A DNA stretch of 64,000 nt from CAYSCZ01 sp051155775 (lineage in GTDB: Bacteria; Bacteroidota; Bacteroidia; Cytophagales; Cyclobacteriaceae): NCBI GenBank assembly GCA_051155775.1, contig DAXETV010000017.1, positions 37,865 through 101,864 of the forward strand. Direction: 5' to 3'. Of this stretch, positions 37,196-46,197 are shown one piece after another. Position numbers and translations under genes: made by a program. Position 1 is the stretch's first letter. Each line of letters starts with the position of its first letter. The notes under the pieces are model-generated. The model was not told the origin of the DNA. It was given only the letters and a program-made list of their open reading frames with translations, and did not search any database.

Positions 37196-37909
37196 TTAAT
37201 AAAACCTGTAAGCAAGAGATAAGCCAAGGTTAAAGGATTGAATCCTGGGTTCATATGCAGAAGTTACTTCAACATTATCTGTAGTTGTCACTACATCAGA
37301 TATCCTTACAATTCCCCCACTGAAGGTAAATGTTGGCATTAGGGAAAAGTGTTTCCCAAAATCATTTTTTAATCCGAACCCAAACTCATATCCAAGTCCA
37401 ACTCCAGTTTCTGAGCTTCTGATAAAGTTTTGTGTTAGAGCAGCTCCGGGTGCATTTACGCTTATTCCGGGATTAGTAACAAATAATGGGCCTAGTCCAA
37501 ATCGGGGGAAGAGTGCAAAATTTTTAAATAAATTTACTTTATATGCAAAACCGGCCAAAAAATAATAAGTTTCCCAATCTTCTGTTGTACCTGTAAATAC
37601 TAAATCCGGATTTTCTGCTTGAAAGTCGTTTATTATATCCTCAACCTTTGTTTCAAAGGACTGGTATCTAAATGTACCTGTCAATGTAATTTGTTCATCA
37701 AAAAAATATCCTCCATAAAGATCTATCTTTTGGCCATTTTCCGCAAATCCAGCATTGGGGTTGTCTAAATCAGCATCATTAAAATCTCCTATGGAAAAGC
37801 TTGTTCCATAGGAAGCTCCAATGTAAAACGTTGGTTTTTGATATGTTTCCTGGGCATTCAATGACAGGGATATTAAAGTCATTAAAAGGAATAAGATGCA
37901 ATTTCTCAT
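37196..37909 (-). CDS. Outer-membrane beta-barrel protein
   Basis: A 237-residue protein from the ATG at 37907-37909, with signal peptide MRNCILFLLMTLISLSLNA and mature start QETYQKPTFYIGASYGTSFS. An ATG 27 bases upstream would add residues ahead of the signal and is less likely. Alternating beta strands with aromatic ends (YFLAGFAYKVNLF, LGPLFVT, FNLGLSLAYRFY at the C-terminus) fit a small OmpA-like or porin-like barrel of about 8-10 strands. No OmpA peptidoglycan-binding domain is present. Monocistronic, with non-coding DNA on both sides. Confidence 0.75.
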   Translation of the reverse strand: MRNCILFLLMTLISLSLNAQETYQKPTFYIGASYGTSFSIGDFNDADLDNPNAGFAENGQKIDLYGGYFFDEQITLTGTFRYQSFETKVEDIINDFQAENPDLVFTGTTEDWETYYFLAGFAYKVNLFKNFALFPRFGLGPLFVTNPGISVNAPGAALTQNFIRSSETGVGLGYEFGFGLKNDFGKHFSLMPTFTFSGGIVRISDVVTTTDNVEVTSAYEPRIQSFNLGLSLAYRFY

Positions 37910-38007
37910 TTTTAAGGTTGATAATACAGGTTGCATAATTTTACCAACGCAAAATTCATATAATTAACAGGATTAACAAGTTTACATTTGTAAAGAAATT
38001 TTTGATT

Positions 38008-38583
38008 TTAATATTTATTCTTTCTAATTCTGCTTAATTGAGTTGGTGTAACACCAATCATGGATGCAATGAATCGAAGAGGGAACTTTTTGAATAATGA
38101 TGGATTTGATTTCAGTAAGTGTTGATATCTTTCTTTCGCTGTACCGTTTAGAAACATAAGATGCCTTTTCAATAGATCCATTGCCCTGTCCCCTATGTAT
38201 TCCCTAATCAATATGTTGAAGGTAATGTTACGTTCAAGCAAATCTTTAACACTGTCCATAGGCGCTGAAAGAACATTGGATATCTCTAAGAACTCGATGA
38301 TAATTGATGATTTTTCATCAGTCCTCACACTCAAAATGTCTGACAAAAAATTATTTTCCTCTAGAACCTGGTCTGTGACCTCATCGCCGCTCTGATTAAT
38401 AAAGTAAGATCTGGAGCTTCCATCAACCAGGAAGCCTAGCGATTCAATGATTGTGTCACGCTCTTTAAACAGCTCTCCTTTATTATATTTTTTCTCCCAG
38501 AAAATCCCAAGAATTTCCTCTACCTCAGCATCATTTGGGTTTTTGACTCTTGATCTAATAAAATCTTCCAGATTTTTTTTCAT
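38008..38583 (-). CDS. Crp/Fnr-type transcriptional regulator, Bacteroidota form
   Basis: A 191-residue protein. The N-terminal part (about 1-125) is a cyclic-nucleotide-binding-like beta domain with the pieces FWEKKYNKGELFKERDT and LGFLVDGSSRSYF, and the C-terminal HTH is KFPLRFIASMIGVTPTQLSR (about 165-185). The FPLRFIASMIGVTPTQLSR pattern is very common in Bacteroidota Crp-like regulators that do not bind cAMP. No conserved cysteines for iron-sulfur binding are seen. Its targets are not identified; the outer-membrane barrel gene upstream is one possibility. It lies alone with 457 bp of non-coding DNA behind its start. Confidence 0.85.
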   Translation of the reverse strand: MKKNLEDFIRSRVKNPNDAEVEEILGIFWEKKYNKGELFKERDTIIESLGFLVDGSSRSYFINQSGDEVTDQVLEENNFLSDILSVRTDEKSSIIIEFLEISNVLSAPMDSVKDLLERNITFNILIREYIGDRAMDLLKRHLMFLNGTAKERYQHLLKSNPSLFKKFPLRFIASMIGVTPTQLSRIRKNKY

Positions 38584-39040
38584 ATCAATAATTAAATATA
38601 AAAAAATACATGGTTATGGGAAGGCTGATTCAATTTATTTAAACGATACAGATCCTGAATTAGAATTAAATTTATAAAAAAAGTTAATAATTAGATCATT
38701 GATTTTGTTAGATTAATTGGATTCTTATTTGTGACTGTATTAGTAGATATGCCTTTCTATCGATAAAAAGCACATTCTATGTTCAAAAAAGACTTGATAC
38801 GAGACGATCTCAGGTTTTTATTTTTTTGATATTTGCGAATAAGATCGTTAGGGTAAGTTTTGTTTAGTTTATTTATTTAAACCATACATTAAAAGCTATC
38901 ACCAGGTAAGCATGAATATAATTCTTGTTATACACGTTCAATCGTTACCACTGAGCTTATTAATAAAAATATGTAATATTTTAATGAGTATTTATTACAC
39001 TTCTGGATTATATTGTAAATGTATAGAAAGGTAGATTTAA
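38584..39040. other. Intergenic stretch with no recognised gene
   Basis: About 457 bp of AT-rich sequence between the divergent Crp-like gene and the NTF2-like gene. I found only short frames and no hairpin with a U-tract, no tRNA and no repeat. It may hold the promoters and operators of both genes. Confidence 0.5.
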
Positions 39041-39463
39041 ATGGTTAAAATCATTCTTACAGTATTACTTTCATTGGTGCTATTGATAGCCTCTGCACAA
39101 GATGATGAAAAAGTCCTGAGGGAATTATTATTCAAGTTTCTTGATAATGTGGAATCCAAAGATATGCATGATCGTTTTTGGGCGGAGGATTTGATTTATA
39201 CCAGTAGCTCTGGAATGCGGTTTGGAAAAATAACCATTATAGAAGGCTTCGATAATGAAAATACTGAAGCAGGGCCTGAATATTCTGCAGAAGATATTGA
39301 AGTAAAAATATTAAATGAAGATGTAGCGGTAGTTGCTTTCAAACTGATTGGAAGCGCACCTGATGGAATCAAAAGTGAATACCTGAACAGTGGTACATTT
39401 ATGAAACGCAATGATCAATGGAAAGCTATAAGCTGGCAAGCCACCAAAATTCCTGGGAAGTAA
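39041..39463 (+). CDS. Secreted DUF4440/NTF2-like protein
   Basis: A 140-residue protein with a signal peptide (VKIILTVLLSLVLLIASA, then QDD). The rest has the cone-shaped NTF2/SnoaL fold signs: EKVLRELLFKFLDNVESKDM, then FWAEDLIYTSSSGMRFGKIT and the final GTFMKRNDQWKAISWQATKI. The family can bind small ligands or act as enzymes; Bacteroidota members are mostly uncharacterised periplasmic proteins. Start ATG at 39041. It precedes the S9 peptidase by 136 bp on the same strand, and no functional link is evident. Confidence 0.8.
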   Translation: MVKIILTVLLSLVLLIASAQDDEKVLRELLFKFLDNVESKDMHDRFWAEDLIYTSSSGMRFGKITIIEGFDNENTEAGPEYSAEDIEVKILNEDVAVVAFKLIGSAPDGIKSEYLNSGTFMKRNDQWKAISWQATKIPGK

Positions 39464-39599
39464 TTTTTTGGTAGTATTAATCGGTAAACAGGGATTAAAA
39501 AAGGAAAGGTTCCAATATCCTATTTCGGATGCTACAGTATATTTTATTTTACTAACTAATATTCTATTTTACTATTGATCTACCCCTAAATTTAAAATA

Positions 39600-41486
39600 A
39601 TGAAAACGTTACTTTCTATCCTTCTATCAATACTCCTTTCTATACCATTATTTAGCCAGGTTTTGACCCCAGAGTTGCTTTGGCAACTCAAAAGAATTTC
39701 CCCTGTTGGATTAACCTCAGATGGTGATGCAGTAATATTTAAGGTTACACAATATGATATTGAGGCCAATACATCTTCTGCCGAGACTTATAAGATAGCA
39801 TTAGAAGGAGGTGAACCTGTATTAGTAGCAGATTTACAGGCTATTTATAATAGCCCTGCTACTTCTCCTTCAGGAAAGCATGAGCTGGTATCAAAGGAAG
39901 TGAAGATTGTACCAGTTACAGGTTCTGATTATTATCCAGGCATGGATAAGTCAAATGTCTATATCTATGACGACCTAAACTACCGCCACTGGGATAAATG
40001 GGAGGATGGTGCCTTTGGACATCTTTTCGTTAAAAATCTGGACTCTGGAGCCGAAACTGACATTATGGAGGGAGAACCTTATGATGTACCTCAGCAGCCT
40101 TTTGGTGGACCTGAGGATTATACATGGAATCATAACGGCACTAAAGTCTATTACGTGTGTAAGAAAGTATATGGAAAAGACTACGCGCTGAGTACCAATA
40201 CCGATATCTATGCCTATGATCTCACAACTAAGTCCACCTACAATATTACCGAAGAGAACAAAGGTTATGATACACATCCGGTTTTTTACACTGATGGTAC
40301 CATGGCTTGGCTGCAAATGGATGAGCCGGGCTATGAAGCTGACAAGAATGACATTATACTTTTAAAGGACGGCATAAAAACAAATCTTACAGCACACTGG
40401 GATGGAACAGTCTATGGATTTATATTCAGCGATGATGGAAGCAAGATCTATTTTACCGCACCATCTAAAGGAACCAAACAATTATTTGAGGTATCAACAA
40501 AATACAAAAAGGGACAAACACCGATCAAACAGATTACCAATGGTCAGTTTGATGTAACAAGTATTGTTGGCCAATCAGGCATGATGATAATCGTTACACG
40601 CACAGACATGAATCGTGCCACCGAGATCTACACGGTCAGTCTGAAAGACGGCTCCATGCATCAGCTCACACATCAGAATGATGACACATACAATAGCCTG
40701 AATTTGAGCAAAATAGAAAAAAGGATGGTGAAAACAACAGATGGTAAGGATATGGTGACCTGGGTGATCTATCCTCCGGGTTTTGATCCAACCAAAAAAT
40801 ATCCGACCCTGCTTTACTGCCAGGGGGGCCCTCAGGGAGCACTGTCTCAATTCTATTCCTTCCGCTGGAATTTCCAGTTGATGGCTGCTAATGGATATAT
40901 TGTCGTGGCGCCAAACCGCAGGGGTATGCCGGGTCATGGTTTTGAGTGGAATGAGCAGATCAGTGGAGACTGGGGTGGCCAGAATATGAAAGACTACTTG
41001 TCAGCCATAGATGATCTTGGTAAGGAAACCTATGTGGACAATGACCGGCTGGGTTGTATTGGTGCCAGCTATGGTGGTTATTCAGCTTTCTTTTTGGCGG
41101 GCATGCATAAAGGCCGGTTTAAAACTTTCATCGCACATGATGGGGTGTTCAATCTCAGGAGTATGTATGGAACAACAGAAGAACTGTTTTTTGTCAATAA
41201 AGAACTTGATGGGCCTTATTGGAATGAAAAGGCTTCGAAAAGCTATCAGCAGTTCAATCCCATTAATTTTGTGAAAAAGTGGACCGCACCAATGTTAATC
41301 ATTCAGGGAGGAAAGGATTACCGTGTACCCATAGGACAGGGACTGGAAGCCTTTCAGGCGGCACAATTACAGGGACTTAAGAGTAAGCTGCTTTACTTTC
41401 CGGAGGAGAATCACTGGGTGCTGAGTGCACAGAATGGTGTTATCTGGCAGAAGGAGTTTTATAAATGGTTGGAGGAAACTTTATAA
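39600..41486 (+). CDS. Secreted S9-family prolyl oligopeptidase-like peptidase
   Basis: A 628-residue serine peptidase with a signal peptide (MKTLLSILLSILLSIPLFSQ). Residues 25 to about 390 form a beta-propeller (many YxxDLT and short repeats such as GSKIYFTAPSKGTKQL), which restricts access to the active site. The C-terminal alpha/beta hydrolase domain holds the nucleophile near Ser489 in GASYGGYS, the acid in GGKDYRVPI (near 571) and the His in EENHWV (near 603). It should cleave peptides or dipeptides in the periplasm. The length is typical for DPP-IV/acylaminoacyl-peptidase-type enzymes. Monocistronic. Confidence 0.93.
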   Translation: MKTLLSILLSILLSIPLFSQVLTPELLWQLKRISPVGLTSDGDAVIFKVTQYDIEANTSSAETYKIALEGGEPVLVADLQAIYNSPATSPSGKHELVSKEVKIVPVTGSDYYPGMDKSNVYIYDDLNYRHWDKWEDGAFGHLFVKNLDSGAETDIMEGEPYDVPQQPFGGPEDYTWNHNGTKVYYVCKKVYGKDYALSTNTDIYAYDLTTKSTYNITEENKGYDTHPVFYTDGTMAWLQMDEPGYEADKNDIILLKDGIKTNLTAHWDGTVYGFIFSDDGSKIYFTAPSKGTKQLFEVSTKYKKGQTPIKQITNGQFDVTSIVGQSGMMIIVTRTDMNRATEIYTVSLKDGSMHQLTHQNDDTYNSLNLSKIEKRMVKTTDGKDMVTWVIYPPGFDPTKKYPTLLYCQGGPQGALSQFYSFRWNFQLMAANGYIVVAPNRRGMPGHGFEWNEQISGDWGGQNMKDYLSAIDDLGKETYVDNDRLGCIGASYGGYSAFFLAGMHKGRFKTFIAHDGVFNLRSMYGTTEELFFVNKELDGPYWNEKASKSYQQFNPINFVKKWTAPMLIIQGGKDYRVPIGQGLEAFQAAQLQGLKSKLLYFPEENHWVLSAQNGVIWQKEFYKWLEETL

Positions 41487-41531
41487 AGCGATGTAAACAG
41501 TAAATAATCAATTTGACTGAAGATCAAGGCA

Positions 41532-41693
41532 TCACTCAGCAATAAACTTGGTGACGCATAACCCTTTTTCTCCCACTGCCTCTGCTTCCAATAATTGTGA
41601 TTTTTTGTTTTTGACATTGAAGATATAGCATAATTTCCCATCGCGTGACACGTAAGGTCCATTGAAAGAATATGGGGGTTTGTATGTTTTCAT
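41532..41693 (-). CDS. Small hypothetical protein, 53 residues
   Basis: A frame starting ATG at 41691-41693 (MKTYKPPYSFNGPYVSRDGK and on to KFIAE). The sequence has a compact, beta-rich look (LCYIFNVKNKKSQLLEAEAV) with no signal or helix. It is convergent with the S9 peptidase gene 45 bp away. I do not recognise it. A different frame covering the same DNA (41459-41662) is less protein-like and overlaps the peptidase stop. Conservation would decide. Confidence 0.4.
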   Translation of the reverse strand: MKTYKPPYSFNGPYVSRDGKLCYIFNVKNKKSQLLEAEAVGEKGLCVTKFIAE

Positions 41694-41925
41694 AATATTT
41701 GTCGATTTTTCATTGATCAATCTGATCAAGCATTTTTAATAAAATATAATTAACCACCGAATTAAAATTTTGTTCAAAAACTGCGATTGCTTTTAGGGTA
41801 GTATTTTAATGTTGTAATTTTTTATTCTGGTTTCATAATGCATATCATTTTTTATATTTTTAATTAATATTTAAGAAAGGTTACAGTTTTCAGGCTTCTT
41901 AATATTTATTGAATTCAATTTTTAA

Positions 41926-42696
41926 ATGTGCTACGACGTTGCCTACCTTACAAAAAGATGGGAAAAATACTATGAGCGGTTTGAGCAAAGCAGTTTACCA
42001 GAAATAGAAAGGGAACAGCTTCATTTATTCCCCAAAGCCTGGCACAGGAATGCTTTCGATCACCCGGACCTTCCCACCATCACTAATGATCAACCGGATA
42101 AAATACAACCACTTACCTGGGGTCTTATGCCTTTTTGGGCCAGGAACTTTGAGCAGTCGTTCAACCTGACCCGAGCAGAATCCATTTTCGAAAATAAAAA
42201 TTTTAAGAGATGTGCAGCTACTCGTCGAGCCATTGTGTGGTTGGATGGTTGGTGGGATTATCATAAAATCAATCGAAAATCCTTTCCACATTATATATAT
42301 CTTAAAAACAATAACCCCATAGCAGTAGCAGCTATCTGGCGTACCTGGAAGGACAAAGAACATGACCTGGCGCGAGATACTATATCGCTTATTACAGTTA
42401 CTGCCAATACAATAATCGCTAAAGTCCATAATCAACCGGTCAATAGCAAAGATTCCAGAATGTATATGATAATCCCACCTGGGAAAGAAATGGAGTGGCT
42501 ACTTCCGGGAGAAGAAGTAACCAAAGAACAACTGGAAACACTTATGCAGCCTTTTCCTGATGAGATGTTTGCTGCACATCCAACCAAAAAACTATTCGAA
42601 CAACGAGGACGCTCCAGATCGGCTTTAAATAACCCTCAACTTATGGAACCCTTTGATTATCCTGAGCTACAAAATCAACAAGAGAAGTTATTTTGA
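41926..42696 (+). CDS. SRAP-domain protein (YedK/HMCES-like)
   Basis: A 256-residue SOS-response-associated peptidase-like protein. It begins MCYDV, so Cys2 becomes N-terminal after Met removal, which in the family forms a covalent thiazolidine link to abasic sites in single-stranded DNA. Asn80 in FNLTRAES and His168 in KVHNQPVNS match the conserved active site. At the place of the usual catalytic Glu (GFYEW) the sequence reads GWWDY, with Asp111; this is a visible change that could alter its activity. Extra C-terminal residues (about 215-256) go beyond the core domain. It ends 2 bp before the convergent hemolysin-III gene. Confidence 0.9.
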   Translation: MCYDVAYLTKRWEKYYERFEQSSLPEIEREQLHLFPKAWHRNAFDHPDLPTITNDQPDKIQPLTWGLMPFWARNFEQSFNLTRAESIFENKNFKRCAATRRAIVWLDGWWDYHKINRKSFPHYIYLKNNNPIAVAAIWRTWKDKEHDLARDTISLITVTANTIIAKVHNQPVNSKDSRMYMIIPPGKEMEWLLPGEEVTKEQLETLMQPFPDEMFAAHPTKKLFEQRGRSRSALNNPQLMEPFDYPELQNQQEKLF

Positions 42697-42698
42697 TA

Positions 42699-43346
42699 TT
42701 ACCAAACATAAAAAAAAATTGAAAAAAAGTGCATGGTAGTACCAACTAGCACAAAGAAGTGAAATATGGCATGGTTAAAGGCCAGTTTTCTTTTGAGATA
42801 TATAAAAGCACCGATAGTATAACTGATCCCTCCCATAAGTAGAAACAACAAACCACCTGTTGCAAGGTTTTCGATTAGCGGCTTTACAGCTATCACCGCC
42901 ACCCACCCCAACATCACATAACTTATGGTCGATAACTTATCGTACCTTCCTGCATAAAAGAGCTTTAAAATCACTCCGGCAACAGCTAACCCCCATGTAA
43001 TACCAAACATGACCCACCCAAATGGCCCATGCAAGGTGACCAGGCAATAAGGGGTGTAAGTGCCAGCTATTAAGACGTAGATTGCCGCATGATCAAAAAC
43101 GTTAAGCATTTGCCGTATCTTAGGCTTTCTGCTTGCATGATATAATGTAGACGCCAGATAGAGTACTACCATGCTGGTACCGAAAATAGCAAAACTTACG
43201 ATATGCCAGGTATTGCCTTTCAAAGATGCAAATGTCACCAACATAGCAGTTGCAGCGATGCTTAATATCAATCCAATAAAGTGACTGATAATGTTTAACC
43301 TTTCTTCATCTCTTGGATAGTACCGAATAGGATATGGATTGGTCAT
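42699..43346 (-). CDS. Hemolysin III-like (PAQR superfamily) membrane protein
   Basis: A 215-residue protein with seven membrane helices, starting MTNPYPIRYYPRDEERLN. This ATG (43344-43346) is chosen because a longer frame would run into the preceding cytochrome gene; the gap is then 7 bp, consistent with an operon. PAQR signs are EERLNIISHFIGL, STLYHASRKP, FDHAAIYVLIAGTYTPY and the final HAIFHFFVLVGTTMHF, holding the three His expected to bind zinc. HlyIII homologues are often named for a haemolysin but their normal role is unclear. Probably co-transcribed with the cytochrome gene. Confidence 0.9.
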   Translation of the reverse strand: MTNPYPIRYYPRDEERLNIISHFIGLILSIAATAMLVTFASLKGNTWHIVSFAIFGTSMVVLYLASTLYHASRKPKIRQMLNVFDHAAIYVLIAGTYTPYCLVTLHGPFGWVMFGITWGLAVAGVILKLFYAGRYDKLSTISYVMLGWVAVIAVKPLIENLATGGLLFLLMGGISYTIGAFIYLKRKLAFNHAIFHFFVLVGTTMHFFSIFFYVW

Positions 43347-43353
43347 AGCTAAA

Positions 43354-43812
43354 TCACTTGATTCCCTTCCATTCATGCCCATGTTGGGCTTCGAAGTGCT
43401 GTGCGAACCAGTCCGGTTCTTCCAAAGCTTTATCATAGATATATCCTACAATCATTTTTAATTGCGAATCTGATAAAGGCATTGGCGGCATAACGCCGAA
43501 CCTCCTAACAGGTCCACGCATGAGGGCTTTATCCTCTGACGGTTCTTTTATAAAACTGATCATTCTGCTAATGAATTTTTCCCGCTCCGGAAACATCGAT
43601 TTGTACCGATACTTTACTGCGACCAATGGCGGAGCCAATATATCATCGTGGGATTCTGCTTTGGGGTTATGGCATACATAGCAGGACATCATCAATGCAT
43701 TAGTGACGTCCGTATCATCTAATTCACCCGCATTTGATTGTGCAGGCGATGAATAAAAAATATTTATCTGAAAGAATAAAATAAGCAGCAGCGTAAGAAT
43801 GTTTTGTGACAT
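43354..43812 (-). CDS. c-type cytochrome
   Basis: A 152-residue secreted protein with an N-terminal signal (ILTLLLILFFQINIFYSSPA), a single CYVCH haem motif and the axial-Met region GVMPPMPLSDSQ. The intervening helices and C-terminal PLSDSQLKMIVGYIYDKALE fit a small class I cytochrome c. It would carry electrons in the periplasm. It lies just upstream of the hemolysin-III gene (7 bp) and downstream of a terminator that closes the MbnP/MbnH-like pair, so it is probably a separate unit despite being nearby. Confidence 0.85.
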   Translation of the reverse strand: MSQNILTLLLILFFQINIFYSSPAQSNAGELDDTDVTNALMMSCYVCHNPKAESHDDILAPPLVAVKYRYKSMFPEREKFISRMISFIKEPSEDKALMRGPVRRFGVMPPMPLSDSQLKMIVGYIYDKALEEPDWFAQHFEAQHGHEWKGIK

Positions 43813-43950
43813 AGGTCTATTGATTTAATGAGTGATAATATACCATACATAGCAATTATATAGTGATAAAAATTGCATGTAAATATGAGTTTTGAGTCAT
43901 TTTCATTGGATGGATCAAAGGCTTCATAAAAATTTATGAATAGGCTTCAG

Positions 43951-43980
43951 AAACAAAAACCAGGCTCAATGGGCCTGGCT
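43951..43980 (-). terminator. Intrinsic terminator of the MbnP/MbnH-like operon
   Basis: CCAGGC (43960-43965) and GCCTGG (43973-43978) form a GC-rich 6-bp stem with a 7-nt loop, followed on the minus strand by a U-rich run (AAACAAAAA on the plus strand, 43951-43959). It lies 42 bp after the stop of the di-heme gene. Confidence 0.75.
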
Positions 43981-44019
43981 TTGTGCTTAATTGGTATTAT
44001 GAAATAGTACCTTGGTTTA

Positions 44020-45237
44020 TTATTTCATTTCAATCAATTCCTTTGGTCTTGAATATTGTGGGTCTTTCAGTAACTCATGGTCTGTCAGTGTCAATAAGAA
44101 AGCTTTAAGGTCTTCCTTTTCCTGTGTAGTAAGATGAACACCACCCTCGTGGGATTGCTTCATCAATGGATGGGCATACGGTGAGTTTACCAGCCCATCT
44201 GAATAAAAGTCAATAACATCTTCCAGTGATTCGAACCGTCCGTCATGCATATATGGTGCTGTTAATTCACAATTAATCAGTGAAGGTGCTTTGTAGGCGC
44301 CTATATCATTTGGGTCCCCGGTTACGGAATAGCGGTCCCTGGGGTCATCGAATACCGAATCTTTGGCATTGTTATAAAATTGGTTGGTGGTCATCAGCAT
44401 TGAACCTGCATGACAATGGAAGCAGTCACCATCTTCTGAAAAAAACAATTCCATACCCCTGAGTTCGGCGTCATTTAATCCGGTTTCAGCCCGCATGTAA
44501 CGATGGAACTTTGACCGGTAAGAGATGATGGTCCTCACAAACTGACCAATAGCTTTGCTAATCCTTTTATAGGTGATCTCTTCAGTACCAAAAGCCTTTT
44601 GGAACATTTGTGGATACATGGGCACCTCAGAAATTGTTTTTACGGTTTGTTCTATGCTTCCATTCATCTCGTGTGGTGCCACAATGGACATCCAAACCAA
44701 CGATTCGATGTTGTTGAAATGATATGCGGGTAGCGGCTCAACATCATAGGTTTCCGAACCATAATGATTATTGAATTCATTGATCCAACCATTCCATAAA
44801 TAACCAAATTGATTGTAAACCAGGTTTACCGTAGGAAGCATAACATGAGGGGTAGCTTTACCTTCCGGATACTCCTCACTGGGTATGCCCCTTGTGATGC
44901 CGTCTTTAAACCTGGGATGATCAATTCCGCACTCAAATGCTTTTTCCTGGATGTGACAAGTGGCGCAGCTCATCAATGAATCTGGGTGAGTACGTCCCGA
45001 CAATCGTCCATCATAAAAAAGGTACCTGCCTAATTCAACACCTTCTACTGTAATAGGATTCTCTTCCGGTATGTTTTTTTGCAATGGGAATCCTTTAATT
45101 TCAGGAAACCGGTATGGTGTTGCCGATGGTGTAATGTACTCATTGTCATCGCTGCATGAATAAATAAAGGCAGTGAGATAAATTAATACGGCTGGAATAA
45201 GTAATATTTTCAGCCAAACTGTTTTACAAGGCATCAT
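44020..45237 (-). CDS. Di-heme cytochrome c peroxidase/MauG-like protein (MbnH-like)
   Basis: A 405-residue protein with two haem motifs: CATCH (Cys91-His95) and CFHCH about 180 residues later, spread as in the CcpA/MauG family. The N-terminus has a lipobox-like AFIYSC, so it is probably a lipoprotein (Cys28). Other marks are ELGRYLFYDGRLSG and the metal-site region NDIGAYKAPSLINCELTAPY. Members partner MbnP by oxidising a Trp to kynurenine, forming a copper site. The start overlaps the mbnP-like gene by 14 bp, a strong sign of coupling. A plain peroxidase is the alternative. Confidence 0.85.
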   Translation of the reverse strand: MMPCKTVWLKILLIPAVLIYLTAFIYSCSDDNEYITPSATPYRFPEIKGFPLQKNIPEENPITVEGVELGRYLFYDGRLSGRTHPDSLMSCATCHIQEKAFECGIDHPRFKDGITRGIPSEEYPEGKATPHVMLPTVNLVYNQFGYLWNGWINEFNNHYGSETYDVEPLPAYHFNNIESLVWMSIVAPHEMNGSIEQTVKTISEVPMYPQMFQKAFGTEEITYKRISKAIGQFVRTIISYRSKFHRYMRAETGLNDAELRGMELFFSEDGDCFHCHAGSMLMTTNQFYNNAKDSVFDDPRDRYSVTGDPNDIGAYKAPSLINCELTAPYMHDGRFESLEDVIDFYSDGLVNSPYAHPLMKQSHEGGVHLTTQEKEDLKAFLLTLTDHELLKDPQYSRPKELIEMK

Positions 45238-46054
45238 CTTTATTTATAGAACTTATCTCAAAAACCCCAAATTGACCATTCATGCAAGCGCTGGACATTG
45301 CCTCCTGGTTATGCATGATTTGTGCTCCATACACATCGTGGTCGTAGCTGTTAGGATTTTCAAACCATTGATCGATGTTCATTTTCATCAATACATTTAT
45401 GGTTTCACCTCCCTTAACCTTAAATGATGAATTGTTAAGGTTTATTTCAAACCAATTTTGAAAGAATGTTTTATTTCCTTCATTATCTATTTCATGACCG
45501 ACGCCTAGGTGGAAGTTAAAGGCTACCCGTTCTTCTGATTCATTTTTCCAAAATCCGTTCAGTTTCATGTAATGATAGCCTCCATTTTCTCCGCCCATAT
45601 GAATCGGCCAAAGCATATCACTTTCCGGAGGATCCGTAAAAAAATATGGTATGTTTTTTTCACCTTTTAATCCAAAAGTCATAGAAATGGAAGAATAGTC
45701 ACCACTTGCTATTTCATCATGAAGTTCCCAGATAAACGTTTCCGGTAGGTTGGAGTCGATGTAATGGGCAAAATCCTCTCCACCAAGCATCCATGATGTG
45801 CCATCATTTTTGTGGATGGTTAGGTCAGAAATAAACCACTGAACTTCCGTAACTTCATATTCATTTCCGGCAGCATTTGTATAATTCATTTGATCATAAA
45901 CAACCGGATCGCCATTTACCAAGTGGATAAACTGCAATGTCATCTTTCCTGGTTCCGGGGTTGGGGCATCATCTTTGTTACAAGCCACCATCATTATCAA
46001 AATGGCTGATAATAATGTCATAAAAAAGATTTGATTTCTTACGGTTGCCTTCAT
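45224..46054 (-). CDS. MbnP-like copper-binding lipoprotein
   Basis: A 276-residue protein with a lipobox IMMVAC (Cys25) and the beta-sandwich pattern of the MbnP family: NYTNAAGNEYEVTEVQWFIS, SDLTI, and later ESDMLWPIHMGGENGGYH and FNFHLGVGHE. MbnP-type proteins bind copper using a kynurenine made from Trp by the MbnH di-heme enzyme, which is encoded directly after it and overlaps it by 14 bp. Several Trp (for example in WFIS and MLWPIH) are candidates for modification. No methanobactin gene is visible. The pair starts a unit closed by a terminator at 43951-43980. Confidence 0.82.
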   Translation of the reverse strand: MKATVRNQIFFMTLLSAILIMMVACNKDDAPTPEPGKMTLQFIHLVNGDPVVYDQMNYTNAAGNEYEVTEVQWFISDLTIHKNDGTSWMLGGEDFAHYIDSNLPETFIWELHDEIASGDYSSISMTFGLKGEKNIPYFFTDPPESDMLWPIHMGGENGGYHYMKLNGFWKNESEERVAFNFHLGVGHEIDNEGNKTFFQNWFEINLNNSSFKVKGGETINVLMKMNIDQWFENPNSYDHDVYGAQIMHNQEAMSSACMNGQFGVFEISSINKDDAL

Positions 46055-46197
46055 GGTTTGCTGTTTATTTTTGTGAGGCTGAAGTAAATGAAGGAAAGGA
46101 TTTTAAACAATGACAATAATCACCACCTCATATAAGATATTTAATTCATCCTACATAATATGAAATGATTATTTATCTTTCATTTTAATCTTTTGCC

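Noticed and set aside
41459..41662. Alternative minus-strand frame overlapping the 53-residue candidate
   Set aside because: It overlaps the S9 peptidase stop and gives a less protein-like sequence than the 41532-41693 frame.
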